DNA from: Torymus aiolomorphi
Lineage: Eukaryota; Arthropoda; Insecta; Hymenoptera; Torymidae
Assembly: GCA_036365515.1 (NCBI GenBank)
Contig: CM070873.1
Location: forward strand, 78,530,029-78,594,028
Direction of reading: 5' to 3'
DNA: 64,000 bases
Shown here: positions 46,999 to 64,000 of the stretch, one piece after another
Position numbering within the stretch: the first letter of the stretch is position 1
Layout: every line of letters begins with the position of its first letter
Notes under the pieces: model-generated
The model's database searches: none
What the model saw: only the letters and a program-made list of their open reading frames with translations
What the model was told of the DNA's origin: nothing
Translations under genes and position numbers: made by a program

Positions 46999-49901
46999 GA
47001 TACACTATTTTACTAACAAGTTTGCATCCATTAACATTACTCGGACCATATTGTTCAGCTTTAAAGTGATTTTCAATTAATATAGTTATGAAGTTCGTTG
47101 CACTGAGGTGTCGCGTATAAATCCCAAGTAATTTAAATTAACCTAATTCATGAAGTACTTTTCTAAAGTAAAACATTTCCCAGCTCTCTGATGCGCAAGT
47201 ATTTCCATTAAGCGTAAGTGCCTCAGTTCTAAGGAATACTCCATCCGAACTTTTAACCGCCTCCTCAGTTCCTTCAATAACTGAACTCCCAGTATAAACG
47301 AAAACAAACTTTTGCTGGTGAAGCTCAACCCGCACAAAAGGAGATGCCGAGTATATGAGCTGATCTCGCGGAGTCGCACCGTCGTCGTCGTCGTCACTCG
47401 ATGGGCAAACATGTGATGTGCTTGCGGTTGATTCGAGACATCACGAAAAATAACGAAGCAGTTACGCACCTCGTGGCATCGTCTGGCCTATTTGGTATTA
47501 CAATGCTCAGGCTTGACTAAAGTTCGGTCAAAGTGGAAAAAACTTGCTTTTATTACTCGCTCATTACCGGCTATACACGTATCTCATCTTCGCCCGATAC
47601 CTTTAAAGGTGATAAGACGCAGAAGTTTGAAACTCTCTATACGATGAGAAAAATTTTCTGTCTCAGTTCCTCTGCCCCCCGCCTCTCACTCTTTCACTTT
47701 TTTCCCGCCTTTCTTCTGCAAAACAGGATCGTCGACGGCAAGTTGGCATAAGCCGAGAGCAAGGCTTAATGTCCTACGCAAGTTACGTAAGCGAACGCGT
47801 TCTCCCTTACTCGTTCGCTTGTCTCGCCGTACAAAAACCGGTAATCCCTTTCTTCATATAGCGACAACGACGTCAATTTGCTTTTCAGTATTTTTACTTT
47901 TCCTTGCTAAAATTGTTACCTGGATTGAAAACGTTAAAGTCAACGTATTCCATTCAGTACTTATAAGACAATTGTTTTCTAGCGATTTTGTATAATTATT
48001 TACATACATCAATTTTCTCCAACACTCAATATGTCAATTTTCTTATAATAACATATATCTCAAGTTATATTTGATACGAAGGATGTTACTTTTACAATGT
48101 GTAAAATTTCTCCCGTCAGATATCTCACTATCTAGTTTGGAATTTTGTCACTTGAGATTTTTCATTGGAACAAAAGTAAACGCTGAGAAACGTCATTTTC
48201 TGTTAACCACGTGATTGATATAAAACTTGATAGATGCAAGATTACTATCACTCTTTATACGCGTCTGATTATTCGACTCACACTTAAAGTGTTCATACAA
48301 TGCAATTAAATGGTAAATCTTTGGCATTAATGAGCATTACTTGCAAAAATAGAGAAAGAGGGCCGATTGTGAAAGAGTCGAGCGAGCGATTATGCCTGAA
48401 TCATCGAGCCGATCCCTTCCCACCATTGTCTCACCCCGCCGCGTCTATTTCTTTCTATTGTCCGTCTATTTATCCGTCTGGCGGGCAGTTGGTCCCGCGT
48501 CTCGAGGATCCTTCTCCGCGAGGTCGAAACTGTTACGCCGTCGGCACAACGGAGTTACACGGAGGTCACGACCGCGCCCTAAGTAAGAAGCCACGCCGGG
48601 ACTTCGGGAAAGTAAACCAACCACGTTCCATCCCCTCCAGTCGCGGCGGCGAAACACGAGGAGGAGTGAGCGCGCGAGAGAGGGAAAGAGAGAGCGCACG
48701 AGAAAGAGAGAACGAGATGTGTCTCTCTACCCCCAGTTCTTGTATATATATACGAAGCTGCGGCATGGCAGCGCGAGATCCCAAAGCAACATCTACAGTA
48801 TAGGTGCAACGCAACGTCGAAGGTATATCGCGTGTGCGGCGATCTTCTCCGGTCTCTCTCCCTCTCCCTTGTAGCAAGCAAGCTGGCCGCTCGGACGCTG
48901 CACTGATCAGGATCCTGGCCGCGCGCCGCGCGGGTCTGTACGCTCCACAGCTTGCTGGCCAAGGCTTGCCAACGTGTATATGCTGCGCCTTTTTGCTCCT
49001 TCGCTCTCTTCCTCCTCCTTCATCTCCTCTCCCTTCTCCTTTTGCAGAGGCTGCGAGGCAGCCTTCTTCCTCCGCTTCCTCGTCGTCCTTTTGAAATCAA
49101 CCTCGCTTCTCCGGACTTTGCCTCGACTCACGTGCATGTGGACGAGGAGAGTGTATATATATAAAGGTCGGTTTACTTTGACTCGTAATTGTACTAGATT
49201 CACGTGATTGGACTTATAAAGCAGGGTGCACGCTTTAGCTATTTTCCCCTGGAATGCTGTAAACATGGATGAGATACAAAGCTATTTGTCGCAATTGTTG
49301 GAAATCCACATGATTGGAAGATTATAATAGCTTCCTCTCGTAATAAAATGGTGTTGGAAAAGGAACAAGATGAAATGCTACCTCAGAACTTGCTTAGACA
49401 AAAAAGTAAATAAAAAAGACACTTGGGCGCTATTTGCTACTTGTTATAATATATTGCCAATTCAATCATATAATAGAATATTTACAGCAAATCATCAGCC
49501 ATTTACTCATAATCCTCTGATTAATTATGAATTCAAATGACTAATATGTACGAACTTGAAAGATGGAAAAAAAATTTGAATAGGAACAATTTTAATAGGT
49601 TTATTAAATGTTACTCCGTTACAACGTTGCTGAAATGTTTTTGTACTAGACAAAGCCACTCTTAGCACAGCTTCTTATATCCACCTCTCTCTCCTTACCT
49701 CTAGATTCTATATTCGACTATAGCTGCATACCCGCGCGCGAACAAACTATACACGAGGAGAGTCGCTCGCGCACAGACTATCGCGCAACCGGTATCTGGT
49801 GTAAATGCACGCGAGTGTGTGCGCGCGCTTCTCTTGGCTCCGTAAGCAGCATGAGTAATCCCAAAGGTCAGCTTCTATGTTTACAAACAGGCGAGCGAGA
49901 A

Positions 49902-49939
<38 letters not shown>

Positions 49940-52137
49940 GATGAAGAGGGAGAGAGTTGAAGGAACCGTGAATGAGCGACTCGTGAGCCACTGCATTTGC
50001 GTCTCATTTTCTTGATTTCATTTTGCAAGTGATATTTGCACTCTAGAGGGGTGGAGAACGTTGCGTATACTGAGTGTAAATTCTGAAAACTTTTCACTCG
50101 AGAGGCTCTCGTTAACGCCGAAAATAGCTTTTATTTTGAATACGCCTGCTTTGCGATTCTGAATGACTTATAGGTAAATTTTGTTGACTCTTCAAAGCGT
50201 GGATTTTTTCATGAAAAATTCATATTTTCAGTTAATGCAATGAATAAAATATCTAACGATTTACAATAATAGAAACGAAGAGAGTACACTTTATGATAAT
50301 TAAAATATCTTTCAATGAGTAAATCTCGAGGTAAATTGCCTTATTTGTATAGAACCGAATTTGTCATTGTATTTAAAAAAAAAAAAAATCCATTAAAAGA
50401 GGTTTATTAAAATAATTCTAATAAAGATATTTTAAAAAGCTAGACGAATAGTATGCGTGATTATAATGAGATCTAAATAAACAGCCGCCTCACATTTTTC
50501 ATTAAGCCAAGGGGGTGCTTACAGAAGCAGTATTGTTCTACTTCACAGCTGGTTCACGCAGGTAGGTAGCAGAGAAGTGAGAGCTCTACCTGAAGATGGT
50601 GATAGGATGTAGAAAGAATAACAATCATAAAGGTTCAACCTTTTAAATCCCAGGGGCATATTGCCTTTCTGCTGGTGTGACTAGGGAATATACGTAAAGT
50701 GTAACTGTTAGAATAGGCTAGGATATTATAGCCTTTGTACTGATACAAAAGAAAGTGTTTGGTGTTACATCGAAAACTGTCAGAAATATACTGTTAATGT
50801 GTTCGCCATATTGCGACATGAATTCTGAATGGCTTGATGACTGAAATGATTTTATGGCAAAAAATTTTCATATAAATAATATTGCATATACTTAACAACA
50901 GTATCCGCCTTTGTTATTTGTTTAAAACATGCCATTTGCTTTACTTATTTGATATTTTTTTAATTATAAACAATAATAGGGATCATCAATTAAGTTACAC
51001 ATTTTACATCTTAATCGATGTTATTGAAGATTATGGATCTTATATATATATATATTGGAGGCCAATTTAGCTTTACTCCAATATTCTAGAATGAAATTCA
51101 AAGTAATGAAATTCTCTTGTTTTAATGTTCGAAATTGAATTATCTACAAGCATGAGTTGAAAAAATTCAGAGAACTTCATAATTACTGTATAAGGACAAT
51201 CTAAAAATTACATAGAAAATTAAAATTATCAATTTTTTGAAAAAAATTAAATTAATTTGTAATATAAGGTTGAAATCTTACAGTAAACTGAATTTCGCAA
51301 CAATATATGTGAAAAAAAAACTTAGTAATTTAGAAAAAATAAATTACTCAGAACGGTATAATATGATAAATAGAGCATTATATGTAGAAATAAATTTTCA
51401 ACATTTTTAAGTGTTAAAACTATACTTCAGTGACTTGTTTACAAGTTCTTGAAAAAATAGTAAACCCGACTAAAAGATGCTTGTTATGAAGAAAGAAACT
51501 TATGGTTATTGAAAATATTTTGTATTTCATATTCCTACATAGAGCAAGTAAATATTGAAGCAAGCATGATTGATGAACGCTTATTCTAAAAGTTTTATCC
51601 AACATTGGGTCACTCCTAATATTTTTTTAATTGCTTCAAGTCAAATCTGAACGTTACTGGGATTCAAAGAAATATAAATGGTTTTTCGTTCTAAGACGAG
51701 AGCGGAAAAAAGAAAAGTTTCTATACAATGCCAGCTGAATTTTACGACTCCGGAGTATACAAACGGGCCGTAACTTCTCCGCAGCGTGAGAATTGTGGAG
51801 CGATGTCGAACCTACGCGATCCAGTCCAGCAAAAAGCCCTGTTATACGGTGGACGAAAAGGTTTTTGTTTAGCTTAAACGCTTGCTCAAAAATTAGCGGC
51901 GGCATTTGAGAAATGTCAAAGCCCAAAACCTTTTCCAAGACTTGGTAATAAATTATAATTTTTATGGGAATTCCGTCTAACTGCATGGTTCCTTTATGGT
52001 AGTACATTTCTAATATGAAATATTACCAACTCATTTAACGCTTAATAATTAATACTCTATACTATATTCCATCGTTAATAAACGTTAAAAAGTTGGACAT
52101 TTGAAATCCATAAACGTAAAGCTGACTATAACATCAA
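46999..52137. other. non-coding DNA, no gene seen
   Basis: AT-rich sequence with CpG-richer patches at about 48380-49200 and 49730-49900. A GA run lies at 49908-49937, with CT runs on either side of the patches. The longest frames (167 and 127 codons at 48300-48962, on opposite strands of the same DNA) are shadows of the CpG-rich patch. A 117-codon minus frame at 51654-52007 has no recognised motif. Possible intron or intergenic regulatory DNA. Confidence 0.5.
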
Positions 52138-52790
52138 AAAACGCTGCCAATTCATACGCACGTGGCTTCCTCAAACTTAATTAAACGATTCCTTATATTC
52201 ATTTATAATTCCAATATTCTTACACTAAAATTAATCTATAAAGAAACCCGTTAAAATTAGTGATTGGGACAAAAATATGAAAAAATTTAACATCAGATTT
52301 CTCAGAAATTTATTAACTAATCCTTTTACCAAACAAACTACTTTTTACTTCAGCTATCGTGTCATAACAAAAAACTATTTTTTTCATTATTTATATTTTT
52401 CGGGATCATTTTTAATGCATATTAAAAAGTTGAAACTTTATGTTCCTTCTGGTACGATTTTCCTAAATTAATTTTATCAACCCTGTCATTCAAAAAATGC
52501 AAAAAAGTGGATTATTAAAATTGAAAAATAAACATAAAACAAAACGTTTAAACAAAATAAAAGACCGATTTTTAGCCGAAATCGAAATAAAAAAAATTAT
52601 CTTTGTTTCATCATTTGTTTAGTAGCTGAGATCTCGAAGTATACAAACTCACGTGTGCGTGTACATATCTATACAGACAAAAAAATATGCATTTTTACCC
52701 CGAATGACTGAAAACATATTTTTAACATGTTTTCAAAAAAACTTCAATTTTTTACTTTTACAAAGCTAGGAGGAAGCAAAACAGACATAG
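52138..52790 (-). repeat. dispersed repeat family, copy D (inverted, internally deleted)
   Basis: Starts with the reversed 3' end ('acgctgccaattcatacgca', 'cttcctcaaacttaatt') and ends with a reversed GCTTCCTCC start at about 52768-52785. In between, only a few hundred bases remain of the roughly 2.7 kb of copy B. It shares 'cagacaaaaaaatatgcatt'-like sequence with the 5' part of other copies. Confidence 0.6.

Positions 52791-64000
<11,210 letters not shown>

Noticed and set aside
48300..48962. 167- and 127-codon open frames on opposite strands
   Set aside because: Both follow a CpG-rich, CT-rich patch and are mutual shadows; no motif recognised.
51654..52007. 117-codon minus-strand frame
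   Set aside because: No motif, and it ends against a repeat copy; chance frame is the simpler reading.

Overview
The window looks like AT-rich insect DNA, most likely from a hymenopteran such as a parasitoid wasp. The clues are one compact S1 serine protease gene with short introns, long CA and GA microsatellites, small CpG-rich patches in AT-rich DNA, and a dense mix of small inverted-repeat elements. Nothing in it is bacterial. The species guess is an inference; I saw no species-diagnostic gene.

Only one gene is convincingly intact: a six-exon secreted trypsin-like protease at 17277-18862 (+), with a TATA box just upstream. A second protease of the same exon plan lies at 34928-35619, but it lacks its first three exons, has GDSDGP in place of GDSGGP, and is frameshifted. 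The intact gene sits between two oppositely oriented copies of one repeat family (14750-16935 and 18889-20245), and the pseudogene is followed by another copy at 36578. A fuller copy of that family is at 42110-44815.

Most of 5-47 kb is layered mobile DNA. 5.2-5.9 kb: TTAA-flanked near-palindrome. 7.6-8.3 kb: TIR element with a tRNA-like unit inside. 8.7-14.7 kb: a 6 kb inverted duplication whose arms carry a decayed fragment resembling Sfmbt (MBT repeat plus SLED domain), with a LINE insertion and hairpin-rich insertions in single arms. 21.7-24.4 kb: a LINE without reverse transcriptase, broken by a solo LTR. 25.0-25.3 kb: 64-bp tandem repeat. 25.6-29.8 kb (perhaps to 31.6 kb): a dead CACTA/TNP2-like transposase interrupted by a second TIR/tRNA-like element and a piggyBac-like element. 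In both cases the reading frame resumes across the insertion if one target-site copy is removed. 32.8-33.9 kb, 34.2-34.7 kb, 36.0-36.3 kb and 37.9-40.5 kb: further large foldbacks. 46.5-47.0 kb: two abutting small hairpin elements.

From about 47 to 64 kb I find no gene. The stretch alternates AT-rich DNA with 0.3-1 kb CpG-rich patches, several carrying pure GA tracts, plus one (TA)n tract of about 270 bp. It could be intergenic DNA or a long intron.

The most unusual signal is a recurrent stem-loop with symmetric tandem GA/GA mismatches around a GCGAAGC-like apical hairpin. It appears six times in three hairpin-rich blocks (11.5-11.8, 13.8-14.6 and 38.7-39.1 kb), with paired base changes in the stems. 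The next most unusual are two TA-flanked TIR elements that each carry a tRNA-like unit ending in a T run.
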